Positions 12,100 to 24,831 of a stretch of DNA of 64,000 nt are shown here, piece after piece. The position numbers and the translations under genes are program-made. The notes under the pieces were generated by a model that saw only the letters and a program-made list of their open reading frames with translations, had not been told where the DNA came from and did no database searches. Each line of letters begins with the position of its first letter. Position 1 is the stretch's first letter. The stretch is from NCBI GenBank assembly GCA_033032175.1, contig CM065304.1, positions 29,766,653 through 29,830,652 on the forward strand, given 5' to 3'. Source of the DNA: Saturnia japonica. Taxonomy: Eukaryota > Arthropoda > Insecta > Lepidoptera > Saturniidae.

Positions 12100-13464
12100 A
12101 TGACGTCAATTGTGAAGTGTGCTTCGTGCAACATTGTTATTTGTGAGATTCTTACGTTTATACAGAACAAACTAGACGTGATGGATGTACAAAGTCTCAT
12201 CAGAATATGCAGTTCTGCTTTTTCAGCGGTTGAAGTGGAAAAAGCAAAGAATTTGTTATTTGAATCTATTCCAAGTGCTAAACGAAAGATTGTTAGAAGA
12301 CGAGATAATAAACTTGTAAAAGATTTAGAAGACATTATATCCTTATTCCAAAACACGGATCCTGAGATAATACCTATATTCGTGGCTAAAGAACTACAAA
12401 AATTACCGCCAGTTACATTTGACCATGTGGATGTGACTCGCCTGTTGAAAGATATAATCATAATACAAACAGATATAAAGAACATCAAAGAATCACATAT
12501 TTCAAAAGAAGAATTTGAAAAATTTAAAAATGAATCTTTAAAGGTTGTAAACAACAATGTGATAGACGATTTTGAGCCTCATTTGAATAGACATATGAGT
12601 GCATATGATTTACGCTATAGTGAATCAACTGATTTATTACATACACAGTTGAATGAGAAACTAGCGACAATTCATCAGGAAGTAGAATTGAGTGACAGTC
12701 AACTTGCTCCTTCCCACACGCAACCTAACTATATGTGTTGCTCTGTTACACCAAAACCAACGGATATTATTAAAATAAAAAGTGGGTATAACCAAAAAAA
12801 TATTAGTCAGTCGCAAGTTGACCCTACTATTGGATCTCAGCACATTAACTTCGAGTCTAATGATGTCACAAGACTTCATACAGTAAGGGATGATAACCAA
12901 TCGAGTTCATCGCGTAAAACTTTTCGCGATCCTATAGTAATGCTACATAATGAAAAAATCCTCAGTAACAGTAACGTAGAAATAAATAAATTACAAGCTC
13001 CAACACTGTCAGATATTGTTCGTAGAGAAGGAAAATGGAGTGTTCAAGAACCTAGTGAAGAGTGGAAAATCGTACAGAGAAAAAGATTACGAAACAAATT
13101 TTTAGGTAAAAAAGGAAAAGCAGCCGCTGGACCAGATGATAAATTTAAAGCAGCGGATATTAAAATACCGCTATTTATTTCTAATGTTCACAAGGATACC
13201 ATGGAGACAGATATAATTAATTATATTTATGAGAAAACTGAACAACTAGTTAAGTTAGAAAAAATAACTATGAAACAAGATAAAGGTTATCACAGCTATA
13301 AATTGTTGGTTCCTAAACAGACAGTTCATATGTTTCTTGAAGACCAGCTATGGCCCGATGGAATATCCTTTCGGCGTTTCATTAATTTTAAATATAGAAG
13401 CAAAGTGGGATATGAACGAAATTTGAATGTGGACGAAAATACAAATAATGCAATATCCATGTAA
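12100..13464 (+). CDS. LINE ORF1 protein
   Basis: 454 codons, open. The N terminus begins with a cysteine pair (CASCN, residues about 7-11). A conserved block follows: FIQNKLDV, ICSSAFSAVEVEKAKNLL, LEDIISL, and ELQKLPPVTFDHVDVTRLLKD near residues 103-124. This block is shared by many arthropod LINE ORF1 proteins. A coiled-coil-like, lysine/glutamate-rich segment comes next, then a low-complexity linker. The C-terminal 110 residues contain IPLFISNVHKDTMETDI, which resembles an RNA-binding fold. ORF1 proteins of this type bind the element RNA. Its stop lies inside the start of ORF2 in another frame, suggesting coupled translation. The first ATG after the 5' UTR was chosen as start. Confidence 0.8.
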   Translation: MTSIVKCASCNIVICEILTFIQNKLDVMDVQSLIRICSSAFSAVEVEKAKNLLFESIPSAKRKIVRRRDNKLVKDLEDIISLFQNTDPEIIPIFVAKELQKLPPVTFDHVDVTRLLKDIIIIQTDIKNIKESHISKEEFEKFKNESLKVVNNNVIDDFEPHLNRHMSAYDLRYSESTDLLHTQLNEKLATIHQEVELSDSQLAPSHTQPNYMCCSVTPKPTDIIKIKSGYNQKNISQSQVDPTIGSQHINFESNDVTRLHTVRDDNQSSSSRKTFRDPIVMLHNEKILSNSNVEINKLQAPTLSDIVRREGKWSVQEPSEEWKIVQRKRLRNKFLGKKGKAAAGPDDKFKAADIKIPLFISNVHKDTMETDIINYIYEKTEQLVKLEKITMKQDKGYHSYKLLVPKQTVHMFLEDQLWPDGISFRRFINFKYRSKVGYERNLNVDENTNNAISM

Positions 13465-16256
13465 ACTCGTAACATTTAACTGTAAAAATGTAAAACGATC
13501 TTCAGAGTGTATAAAAGGTATATGTAGGTCGGCAGACATTGTCGCACTTCAGGAAACTTGGTTATTGCAACATGACCTTCAATACTTGTCAACCATTGAT
13601 GGAGACTTCACATATACGGGCACGACCGCTGTGGATTTATCAGCTGGAATACTGCGTGGTCGTCCGTATGGTGGCGTCGCGATCTTGTGGCGTAAGGCGT
13701 CGTTTACATCAGTTTCTGTGTTGGATTGTGACAATCCGCGAATAGCAGCGATAAAAGTGGTAGTAAATAATCGTTCTATATTAGTTTTTAGTATATACAT
13801 GCCCGTTGATAAAGATGTCAATCTTATTGAATTTTCTGAATGCCTAGGTAAAGTGAGTGCAATTATTGATAGTGCTGGAGTTGAAGCCGCTTTTATCATG
13901 GGCGATTTTAATGCGCACCCGCGGGAATTATTTTGTGAGGAGTTACTACAGTTCTGTGAAGAACAAATGTGGCAATGTGCTGATTTTGAGAAACTAGGTA
14001 TGAACTCAGACTCTTATACTTTTGTTAGTGATGCGCATGGCTGCCGGCTGCAGACGGTGGCTTGATCATTGTTTGACTACGGAAGCGGCATTTAAAACTA
14101 TTACGAGCATTAATATTCTTTATAATGTATACTGGTCTGATCATTATCCTATAGAAGTTGTGTCAGATTTGCTTATTGTAAAATCAAAAATACCACATAA
14201 TATAATTCAGGACAAAATTATCTGGGGTGTTCGACGTTCAGAACAAATAGAAAATTATTCTCAATTATGTAATAAAAAATTTAGGGATATTCACTTGCCT
14301 GAAGAAATGGATAAATGTTGTGATGCTATGTCATTGTGTACTGATGTACAGCATAAAACTATTTTGGATAATATGTATAATAATATTGTTACTGTACTAA
14401 GTGAGGCTGCTGTCTTGTGCTGTCAAACTAATTTTGTTACACGTAAAAAAGTTATAGTAGGGTGGAATAAATATATTCGCGATGCTCACAGAGTGGCCAA
14501 GTCATACTATGAAATATGGACATTACACAGTAAACCGAGAACTGGAAATATTTATGATCAAATGTATGAAAGTAGGAAAATATTTAAGTCTAAATTGAAG
14601 TGGTGTCAAGTTCATGAAGACCAGATTAAAATGGACATATTAGCCTCCCATCAATCGACAAAAAATTTTAAGCAGTTTTGGAAATTTACAAACAAATTAA
14701 ATCCAAGACTTGATCAGCCTGTGAGCATTGAGGGAATTAGTGAATCAAAAAACATAGCAGAACTCTTTAAGAATTATTTTAGAATAGAATCACCAGAGGA
14801 AATAACACCTCAAATTAATAATAGTAGCCCCCGTCAAAGCGAGAAGCTTGTAAGTTTCTCAGCTAAAGAAGTTTCTCGAGTAATTAAAAATATGACCAGA
14901 GGCAAATCTCCTGGCCATGATAGCCTTAGTGTTGAACACCTACAGTATGCTGGAGTTCACTTGCCGAGAGTAGTAAGCATGTTTTTCTCTTTGTGTATAG
15001 GGCATGGTTATCTTCCTCAAGATATAATGAAAACTATTGTTGTACCAATTATCAAAAATAAGACTGGTGACATATCTTTGTTGAGCAATTATAGGCCCAT
15101 ATCACTGGCAACTATTATGGCAAAGGTGTTGGATTGTCTGCTTAGGTCACACTTAAACGATTATGTTAATCTTCAGGATACCCAGTTTGGTTTCAGGACT
15201 GGTTTATCTACTGAAAGTGCTATTTTAACTTTAAAACAAGTTGTGAAATATTACACAGATAGGAGTACGTCGGTGTTTGCATGTTTCTTGGATTTATCAA
15301 AAGCTTTTGACATGATCAAATATCAAGCTTTGTGGCAAAAATTACGGAGCACAGGAATACCGAATGAAATTTCATCAGTTTTTGAGTATTGGTATACCAA
15401 TCAGATTAATCATATCAGATGGGCTGGAACTCTTTCTGAAGCATATAAGCTTGAATGTGGGGTAAGACAGGGGGGCCTAACATCACCTAGCTTATTTAAT
15501 CTGTACATAAATGAGTTGATCGTGAGACTTGGTAGCATGCATGTCGGTTGCTATATCGATGGAGTATGTGTTAATAATATAAGTTATGCTGACGACATGG
15601 TGATTTTAAGTCCTTCGATCAGTGGTCTCAGGAAATTACTGAAAACATGTGAAGTTTACGCTAATATGTTTGGCCTTGAATATAATGTTAATAAGAGTAA
15701 ATATATGATATTTAATCCTCGCGGAAACGCTATTACCTGTAACTTATCTGTGAGTCTTAGCGGCACCAGTTTGGTAAGAGTTTCGCAGTTTAAATATCTC
15801 GGGCACTACGTTACGGATAATATGAAAGATGACAGAGACATAGAGAGAGAGCGCAGGGCGTTGTCGGTGAGGGGTAATATGCTGGTTCGCAGGTTTGCCC
15901 ATTGTACACCAAGCGTAAAAATATTGCTATTCAAAGCCTACTGTCAGTGCTTCTATACCAGCAACCTCTGGACCACATATACTCAGCTTGCCTACAATGC
16001 TCTGCGTATACAGTACAATAATGTGTTCAGAGCATTGTTGGGGCTGCCTCGGTACTGTAGCGCATCAAGGATGTTTGCTGAGGCGCGCGTTGAAGATTTT
16101 TACGCGATTATTCGTAAAAAAGCATGCTCCATGATGAATCGACTGTGTGGTAGCTCTAATGGTGTCCTGAAGATATTATCGAATAGACCGGATAGTTTGT
16201 TCCTTCACCATTGGACTGAATTAATTAAAAGCGTGTGTACTTATGCAAATTACTGA
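13427..16256 (+). pseudogene. LINE ORF2: AP endonuclease plus reverse transcriptase, one frameshift
   Basis: The first part (13427-14065) is an AP-type endonuclease: TFNCKNV, ALQETWLL, GGVAILWR, SIYMP and IMGDFNAHP. The second part (about 14035-16256) begins WLDHCLTTE and SDHYPIEV, completing the endonuclease. It then runs through the RT: MTRGKSPGHDSLSVEHL, SNYRPISLATIMAKVLD, FLDLSKAFDMI, CGVRQGGLTSPSLFNLY and the catalytic YADDMVIL at about 15585-15610. A C-terminal region to 16256 follows. The two frames overlap at 14022-14065, so one small indel near 14040-14055 separates an otherwise open enzyme of about 940 residues. The motif VRQGG replaces the commoner VPQGS. Confidence 0.8.
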
Positions 16257-16385
16257 TTTTGCTTGTCTGTGTAAATATTTGTAAAATGTGTTTTTGTCTT
16301 TACTAACATAGGCTAAGTTAACTAACATTATTGGATGTAAATCTGAAATAAATAAAATTATTATTATTAATTATTATTATAAGTA

Positions 16386-18680
16386 AATGAATTAAAAATA
16401 ACAACCACAACATGACACTTTAAGATCCCGCCAAAAACTCTCACGTACAAGGTTATACCAGAGTTGGAGAAACTGATAGGGATGGAGCTATATCGATAAA
16501 CGTAACACGATAACAGACCCGATATTTTTTTACAAAATGTAAGAAACTAAACTACTGCCGGATACTTTTGTACAAATTTATTAAGTAATATTTACTTCAT
16601 TACAAGATGTTACACGTATTAATTCTTGATTGATAATGCCAACTCCTTCAAAATTTTCGAAGCTGTTATAAAATAAGTAGGCATAGGTAGGTACTCAACA
16701 ATGAAACGAAATAATTATAATGACAGGTAATCTTTATTTATTTATTTTAATAATAATCTGATGAATCGACACTTCTTATTTCATATCGATATTCATTCAG
16801 ATTGATATAATTACTTATTTGGTTACAACTATCAAATTAGAACTGTCACCGAGAAAATAAAGGAATGGAAATAGTATAATTGTTCTGAACGCCCGCCCTG
16901 ACGATTCCATCGATAACAGCTGTTTTGTACTTACTAATCATATAACTTTGATATGGGATTAAAGTCGTTCTAGCTCCAACCATTATTCCGCAACAAAAAG
17001 ACGGACTTGTTGAACGGTTTCGCTGGCAGTTCTTTGCCTTTTCCAAGTCTCTAGGTTTTCTTCAGACACGGCGATGTCGGTTAACCAAGTGTGTGCTGTT
17101 CCGTATTTCGTTAAAGAAAAGGCATTTTCGCTAAATATTTTCTTTTACATCTTCAACTTAAAGCTGCCTGGTCTTTTGTAATCTGAGTCACTGTCGTTGT
17201 CGTTTATTCAAATATGCTCACAAAGGCTTTCGCACTCGTAATCAAAATTGGTGTATGTAAGCAAATCAGAATGATTCGGGTGCTAATTTCACATCCCACT
17301 GGATGTACTGTATGGACTGTAGCAAGTAGTAACACCGATATTATTTTAGTGGCGTTGATTTTTGGATCACGGGCCGGTAGCAGTCAATGAACGTCATGAT
17401 TTTCTCGCATTAGCCAAAGCTACGTTTTCACACTTGTAAATACCTTTTTATTATGTTGATATGCGGGTAACTGCGAAAAATCTTTTGCAGTATACCTTAA
17501 CCAAAAAAAACGTCACGAAAAGTAAAATGTATAACATATTGTACAGATACCTAATAGGAAAATATGGATAAAAAGCAAAAATAAATGAAAGGAATAATAT
17601 GCAAAAGAAAATGTTAATAGTAAATTAATGTAGAATGCTTCTGCAGACCGTAGCATAACGAACAAAATGCTAGTGAATTATTTGTTATCTTTCTGCCTTT
17701 TTCCATGTTTGCCGCCATTGGTGTTAATATCTGAAACGTTTACTAGTTTGTCCTGCACAAGCAGGTGGAATATTTTCTTCCATTACACTGAAAATTAACC
17801 AGAAAAGACATAAATATCAGACACTATCTACAATCGACTACCAAAGAAAAGTTACAAATTCGCCATCTTAGAAATTTTGAAATGGCGGCTTCTGATTGGT
17901 TGACTGTGACAGAAGCGGATTTGCTTCTAACAGATTTTGGATTGAAGCGGCTTTGCATTTGAACGGTACTTTTAAAGTACATTTTGTTTTGGATCAAGGT
18001 GGATTTGCTTTTTCATGTTAAGCTATTGCATAGCTTCTATCGCGGGCCTTGAGCGTGGAGACCGAATCCAGAAATTCCGTAACGAAAATAACCTAACACC
18101 CGCCACTCCGACCGGCACAGCGGTGATACTTTGACTTGGGTGTCGCAACAGGCTCGACGGGAACACGGACTCCTCTCACCGCTAGATGGCGTTGTAAAAC
18201 CTACATAATTTTATTTGTTCATTTTCATTATAAGTTATAAAATAATATATATATATTTATAAATAGTATTTTTTTTACATTTTCATATAGTTTAATATGC
18301 AAGTATAGCAATTTTTGTCAAATTTGAGTATTATTTCGAAAGAGAAATTACTTACGGCACACATTTTGAAAACTAAAACTAAATAAAAGCAAATTTTTGG
18401 TTAGCTGGCTTTTATTTTACTTATTTCAGATTCGGACGCCAACGGCTGGATATACATAGAAAATGATTTATTTTATTATTAATAAATTTTTAGGATTATG
18501 ATAAAATTGAAATATTGTGGTTTTGCAACTCTATACAATTCGACATTCAGACGCATTTTCCAGGACCGGATCTAGAATATAATTTCTTTACGAAAAATTA
18601 GTACTTAGATCTGTATGATGATATAATAAATAGATGCAAGTATGATTTAATAAAAAAGAAAGATTAATAATTACATTTAT
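16386..18680. other. Gene-poor DNA; degenerate coding-like traces only
   Basis: Mostly AT-rich. On the minus strand at about 17040-17130 there is a readable stretch (AHTWLTDIAVSEENLETWKR) that breaks into another frame at about 16850-17040. It may be an old transposase or exon, but I do not recognise it. Nothing else is supportable. Confidence 0.4.
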
Positions 18681-18683
18681 TTT

Positions 18684-20390
18684 ATATATTTATTTATTTG
18701 GCGCGCCAACAGAGCCACAACATATGATACATGATTATATTTTAGTCATACGAACACATCTCAATAATTATGTAGTACTCCACTTACAGGCGAGCACAGC
18801 ATGCAACAATTTTCGAGCCTTAATATTGATTAAATATAGTACTATGTTAACAAACTTGATAAAAATAATAACAATAATTAAAAACAAACAATAATAATAC
18901 AAAATAATGTTAATAATATAAATACTCAATCATGTCATAATTGGAGAATTTTAAAGATATAGGATTTAAGAGAGGTCAAAGAACTGAAGAATATGTCAAG
19001 ACTTTGGTCGTAAATTTCATTAAATGTCTTCGATATGCGCCATATAGGAGACTGCATGCCTAAGTTAGTACGTATGAAGTTACAAGCGAAAGGAACATAT
19101 GTGCAAGATCTAGAATTTGGACGTGGTACCTTAAGTGAAATTCTCTGTAAAATATCCGGACTGTCAACCAAGTCATTCAGTATTTTATACAAAAATATTA
19201 TTTCAAACATAGACCGTCTGGCTTGAAGAGAAAGACAGTTTAACTTTTTTAAACGCTCCTCGTAACTATTATTGCATGGGACCATATGGTGCTGAGCACA
19301 GATTTGTCAAAAGAATCGTTTTTGAACCCGTTCTATATTATTTACATGTACTGCGTAAATAGGATTCCAAACTATGCAATTAAATTCCAGCTGACTTCTT
19401 ACAAGAGCGTTATAAATAATCATTTTTGAAGTCACGCATCTGAAATCCTTAAAATTTCGAGAAATAAATCCAAGCATTCTAAACGCCTTATTTACAACGG
19501 AATCCACATGACTAACAAAACGCAGTTCCGAATCCATCACTACACCAAGGTCGCGAATTACACTAAATTCTTTCAAAATAGACCCATTTAATTCGTATGA
19601 TGTTTTTATTTTATTTTTCCGCTTACGACTAAACTGGATATGACTACATTTTGAAATATTTAAATACATGTTATTGTTTTTGCACCACTTATTTACATTA
19701 TTAAGATCTTGTTGGAGGTATTATGCGTCAGTACTGTTAGTTATTTTTTTATAAATTTTAAGATCGTCAGCAAATAGAAGGTAGTTTGAATATATAATTT
19801 CTTTTACAACATCATCTACAAAAATAAGAAATAAAATGGGTCCCAAATGGGATCCTTGAGGAACGCCGGAAGTGGGTGTGAAGTAATTAGAGACATAACC
19901 ATTGACCGTGACATAATTTTTTCGATGAACAAGATAAGACTTGAACCATTGCAAAAGGTTTCCAGCAATACCAAAACTCTCCAGTTTAGCTAGCAATAAT
20001 GTATGATTGACTTTATCAAACGCTTTACTAAAGTCAGTATATATAGCATCAACCGAATTACCCATATCAATTTCAGTTATAATATAATCTGTGTAATGTA
20101 GAAGGTTGGTGGTGGTAGATCTTTTAGGAAGAAAACCGTGTTGTGATGACGACAGAAGATTTCTCACGTGTGAGACTATGTGTGGATACCAGTGATTCAA
20201 AGACCTTAGCCAATGTGTTCAGTATCGTGATCGGTCTATAATTATCTACAGCTGATATGTCACCTTTCTTGGAAATAGGAACAACTGAAGCCGTTTTCCA
20301 TTGAGAGGGAAAGGTGGAAGTTGTAAAAGATTTGTCAAATATAATTTTAAGCGGAATACCCAATGAAGTTGCAAGAGCCCTGAAAAATAC
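18684..20390 (-). mobile_element. 5'-truncated LINE, reverse transcriptase to 3' end (Jockey/CR1-like)
   Basis: Read on the minus strand, the RT begins at about 20385 with the part before motif 1: VVPISKKGD and DNYRPITIL. It continues with SSQHGFLPKRSTTTNLL, TDFSKAFDKVNH, TSGVPQGSHLGPILFLIFVDD and LLFADDLKIY, then LGVVMDSELRF and the C-terminal region down to about 18935. Frame breaks occur near 20200, 19720 and 19300. The 3' UTR ends in an AAATAAATAAATATATAAAA tail at about 18680-18700. The catalytic FADD is intact, but the ORF is broken. Confidence 0.75.
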
Positions 20391-22650
20391 GGAAAAATTA
20401 TACTTAATTATACTTGATAAATAAATTACATACAAATTTGATAAAGTATACTATCTATTTTTCACTTATATTCTAATATTATGAAGCAAAAGCGTTTTTC
20501 GTTTACTCGTTTGTGTTCTTTTTCGTTCAACGTGCTAACTAAACTACTGGTTCGGTTTGAAAAAATATTCCAAAATATTTATCATTAGCCTATTCCACTT
20601 ATCGAAGAAAAAGGCTTTTCCGACAAATATTATAAATACGCAACGCAAGTGAGTTTGTTTCGCCTACACGCTTAACTTATAAATAATAACCTGTAAATTA
20701 CTTAATATAATAAATATTTAATTAGTATTATTTGCAAATTGAGTATTTTGAAAAATAAAACATATCACACGAGGATGAAGTCGTGGGCAAAGCTAATCAC
20801 AAAATAATTTGTTATAATAATACACTTGCGATCTAATTCAGCTTGGCTATTTAATTAATTTAATAATTTATTCCCTAGATCTGTCCCTGTTTATTTAGTT
20901 TTGCCATCTATCGATCAATAGCAGAACTTTTAATGACTTTTTTCAAATATCACGCTTGTCTCTTTAGTTCAGCAACTCGCCTCTAGGTGACATCTGCATA
21001 AATAAAATAAATAAATAATTATAATTGCATAAGTTGATAAAAAATGCTATGCAAAAGCTTTACCGCGGCAGTCCCCGAGTGCCACACGTCTTTTTTTTTA
21101 AATATAGTGTTGCTGCTTTCGAATACTACAATCTGGTATACTTAGTTAAAAAAATGACAATTTTGGACTGAAGCGGTTTTGCTTTTAAAAGCCCTCATAT
21201 AAGCTCATAAACTGTGGAGAAGAGCCTTTGAAAATCACAAAAATATGCGACACACGTTGGCTCTCCGTTGAACCAGCCATAAACAAAATACCTACTTGCT
21301 CAGTGGGAGGAACTAAAGATTCATTTCAACTTAGCCAGAACGAAAGACAATTGTTAATTCTGCTGAACTAATAAATAACATGTTCACGATGTATCAACGC
21401 ACATTTATTTATTATTTATGAAAAGTTTTGAAAGCGAGAAATCAAACCCCTTAAAGTTACTAAATCATAGTTACTATATGTCCAGAGTACAGAAACCAAC
21501 ACATAAAAATTATATAAAAGAACATGTACATCATGACGATGTCAATCCACTAGCTCATCTGGGGTATATGACTAAATAGGATTAAATAAAGCGTTTTAAA
21601 GTTATTAATTTGTGTTTGTTTTAACCCATTTAAAACGATAAGAAAATTCAAAACATTGTAGCAACTGTACAAAAGTGTCTGACCATTTATTGTTCCAGGG
21701 ACTTGGCAACACTAGACGTGGTAAAGGCTAGGGATGTGAGGTAAAAAAAATGATTTTTTGAAAATCGATTATTTTGAAAATAATTAAATTAATTATTCAA
21801 TAATCGATTTTTATTCAAAAAATTATCGATTATTTTTCATATTTTCTTAAGAAATTTAATTAAAACCGGAAATATTTAGAATCAAACTTTCTTAATCAAT
21901 TTAAATAACCATATTTCAATAAAAAGAAAAAATATTGTTAATAAAGGAGAATGCCAATTCTTGTACCAAAATTTTGTTGTATAGTAAGGTTGAATAAAAA
22001 GTAAAGAATGTTTTTTTTTTCATATTATTTTACATGTTTGTTTTTTTTTTAATATAGAATGCTTCGTATAATTTATAAACAAAATGTTCCAGTCCTTACC
22101 ATTCCAAATTTCGAACTCTACGTAGGGACATAGGCCTTGTCCTAAAAGTGCATAACCTCTTTAAGCTTAGAAACCTTCAAATGAGGTACTAATATATTAC
22201 GGTGATTTTCGAGACATTCCAATTTGAAAGAGTATTTGCTTATGTTTATAAGCGAGTTCAACCTTTTTTGAATAAAATCGGATTGTGTTTTCAAACGTGT
22301 GTCAAAATAAAATGTAATTTAAATCAAAAGCACTAAGGAGTATTGATATCAACTTCGAAGCAAATCACCACTAAAATAAATTTCTACTGCTTTTTAACCC
22401 CGTTAGGGGATGAATTTCAATGAAATACGAAACACGTCTTCCATCAATTCTGTTAAAAAAGGTTTATGCAAAATTTGAAGTAGATTGGACCAAGGAATCA
22501 CGTTGTCCCATACAAACTTTGCCCCTTTTTCCACCCCCTTAGAGGTTGAATTTCGGAAAATCCTTTCTTATCGGATGCCTACGTGCCTACGTCATACAAA
22601 GAACACACCCTCCAAGTTTCAGGTCTCTAAGATCAGCGGTTTAGAGTGTG
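20391..22650. other. No gene recognised; AT-rich inverted repeat at about 21745-21840
   Basis: AT-rich DNA. At 21745-21840, AAAATCGATTATTTTGAAAA is followed by TTCAATAATCGATTTTTATT. These can pair and may be part of a small MITE or a diverged simple repeat. No coding exon is supportable. Confidence 0.4.
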
Positions 22651-22654
22651 CGTT

Positions 22655-22900
22655 GATCCGTTTTAGGGATCCGTAACTCATAATGAAAAAACAGAACCCT
22701 TATAGGATCACTCTGTTGCTCGTCTGGCTGGCTGGCTGGTTGTCTGTCCGCGTGCCAAGACACTATTTCTCGAAAATGACTTGGTATAAATTTGAAATTA
22801 AGATATTGACAGTTGTGTGTGATGATTACAGTCGAAGTGGTTCCGTCAACATAGTGACCATCGAGATGAGATGGTGACCGTTATATGGCGATAGTCCCTG
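22655..22900 (-). repeat. Copy of the GGGTTCCGTA repeat family, reverse orientation
   Basis: TTTTAGGGATCCGTAACTCA, then AAACAGAACCCTTATAGGAT and CTGGCTGGCTGGTTGTCTGT, match in reverse the right half of the repeat at 3040-3600. A run of GGCT units at 22720-22740 has expanded. Confidence 0.5.
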
Positions 22901-23761
22901 ACTTTTATTATTGTTTTTTAGATAGATTATAACATAATTTTGGAATGTTTAAAATAATTAAAAATATCTATTCTATCCAAATTTTCTACGATAGATGTGA
23001 TTGTTTCGTTCTTGCGCTGTCAATATATTTTATAAAATTACATAAACATACATACTATAAAGCATTATTGCTCACTGGTTATTAACGGTTTATAAAAATA
23101 AACAAGGCCTAGAGGCAAACACTAAGAGCAATAAACTCAATCAACCTAATAGTCCTTTTATGTTTATCGATATTATGAAATTCCAGTATCTGATTTAGAA
23201 ACTTCATAATAAACTACAAAGAGAAGTGAAATCCCAAGAATAACATTTTAACATGCCAAAATTACTAGTTTTTCTATATCCACCTCCTACACTTGGTTGT
23301 TTATGAGATTTCACAATTTTTTTATAGACAAACCATCTCTATCGAGACTTAATCTGTTTTTTACAGAATGTTTCTATTAGGATATTTGTATAAAATATGG
23401 TACATATAATGAACTTTATGGAATGTCATCAATCAATCAGAGCGCGAGTTCTATTCGACACTTGGTCGATTTTTTACAATTATTATGGCTACATGGGCAA
23501 CTTCACCAATGTCAAGTGTGACAAATTCACGTTTTGGAGTTTAGTTGTCAATTAATCTGGGTAACCAAAACCCATGTTAATTTATAGTGTACTGTAGAAT
23601 AACTTAAAAACGTAAAACAGTAAAAAGTACATAATATTTTGTTCTAGGACAATTACATACTTGCCCCCCTCCGCTTACAATAATAATTTAAACTATTTGC
23701 CACGTTCATGCGTGTTCTGCTTTCCATTTCTGTATATAGGACTGATATTGTTTGTCAACAG

Positions 23762-23909
23762 TAAAATTCGTATGGGGCCTTCAAAGCAGTTCATGGCTAC
23801 GGCTTATCCTCTATCTGTGAGTAAAGTGATACCTTTAGTAGATCACGTTCTTTCTTCATCCGGTGCTATACTAACGAATGTTATGTTTGTTGCAGAGATC
23901 GAGTGAAAG
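23762..23909 (+). CDS. Micro-exon pair 1 (A1 23762-23816, B1 23896-23909), unrecognised gene
   Basis: A1 (55 bases) follows TTTGTCAACAG and is followed by donor GTGAGTAAAGTGATACC. B1 (14 bases) follows TTTGTTGCAG and precedes donor GTAAAGCG. Joined, they read KIRMGPSKQFMATAYPLS then RSSE, and the pair keeps the reading phase. The intron sequence around both exons is clearly related to that around the second pair at 24832-25638, while the exon sequences are not. I cannot name the protein. No transcript evidence exists here. Confidence 0.4.
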
Positions 23910-24831
23910 GTAAAGCGAATGCTATACACAATTCCTGTATTCTGCGTACTCTTATAATAAGTATCGTTTTCATTATATTTAGTATTCTTATTTTTTACTA
24001 GCTGAGCCCCGCGGTTTCACCCACGTATAATTTAGAAGAAATCACTTATTGATGATTTATAATACTTCAATAAAGACAATATTTTTATCGGGTGGCCAGA
24101 TGGTCACATCGCGGCTTCGTACGGCTCGTTCGCGTCGCTAACTACTTAGGACATAGATCCGAGCCGAGTGTTGAATTATTTTAATTTTGTATTATCTCTC
24201 AAACTATGTGTTCTAATGCTTCATAACGAAATTATGTGCGATTATAACGCACCAACAGACAGGCAGACGGAGAGACTGAGATACGTTGGAGAATATGAGG
24301 ATAATATATAAACAACAATTATATAAAAGACGAAGTAAGTAATGTATGAAATCAGTTCGGATCCTCACACCCTCACAACCACAACCACAACCTGGTCTGG
24401 TATTAAATGACGGTGTGTCCAAATATGGTAACACACTAAGTTTTGAGAGAACTGGTTTTCAATTGCAGAAACCAGAATACAACTATAGTTGTTTTAAAAC
24501 AGATTTTCAACCTGACGATGGTGGCTTAGCCAGGCAGACATTACAAAATATGATGGTTTCATAGCAATATTTTTCTCCGCCGAAAGATTATGCTCTTGGT
24601 ACGATCGATATTCGTCGTGTCCGAATACTCTATCACTGAGCCGTCGTCGGTTCAAAACTGTTGGGCTCTGAAAGTTTGGAAATCACCCCTCGATATCACG
24701 ACTCCGAAATGGTTTCGATTCATTAAAATAATAATTCAATAAATAGTTCGATTGCCATAGTAAACTGATTGCAATGTCCCTTCATGTTCTGCTGCTATTG
24801 TATATAATATCGTCTTATTTGTTTACAACAG

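Larger units (their letters stand above)
11990..16385 (+). mobile_element. Near full-length two-ORF LINE (CR1/Daphne-like group)
   Basis: About 4.4 kb, with a 5' UTR of about 100 bases, ORF1 (12100-13464), overlapping ORF2 (from about 13427, one frame break near 14045, ending 16256), and a short 3' UTR ending in AATAAATAAAATTATTATT, an ATT-type microsatellite tail typical of CR1-like elements instead of oligo(A). Clade assignment is by motif recognition only. It is the best preserved LINE in the window outside the R1-like array. Confidence 0.75.

Noticed and set aside
16846..17130. Minus-strand coding-like stretch with AHTWLTDIAVSEENLETWKR and a second piece in another frame
   Set aside because: Frames change without splice signals and I could not match any transposase or gene family. 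Left as part of a gene-poor region.
20360..20390. An apparent splice acceptor (TTTTTCAG) at the start of the minus-strand LINE
   Set aside because: It coincides with the 5' truncation point of the LINE; the downstream sequence is RT, so a host exon is not needed.
24213..24700. Short frames and a possible B box (CGGTTCAAAACTG)
   Set aside because: No A box, no tRNA fold and no repeat partner in the window.
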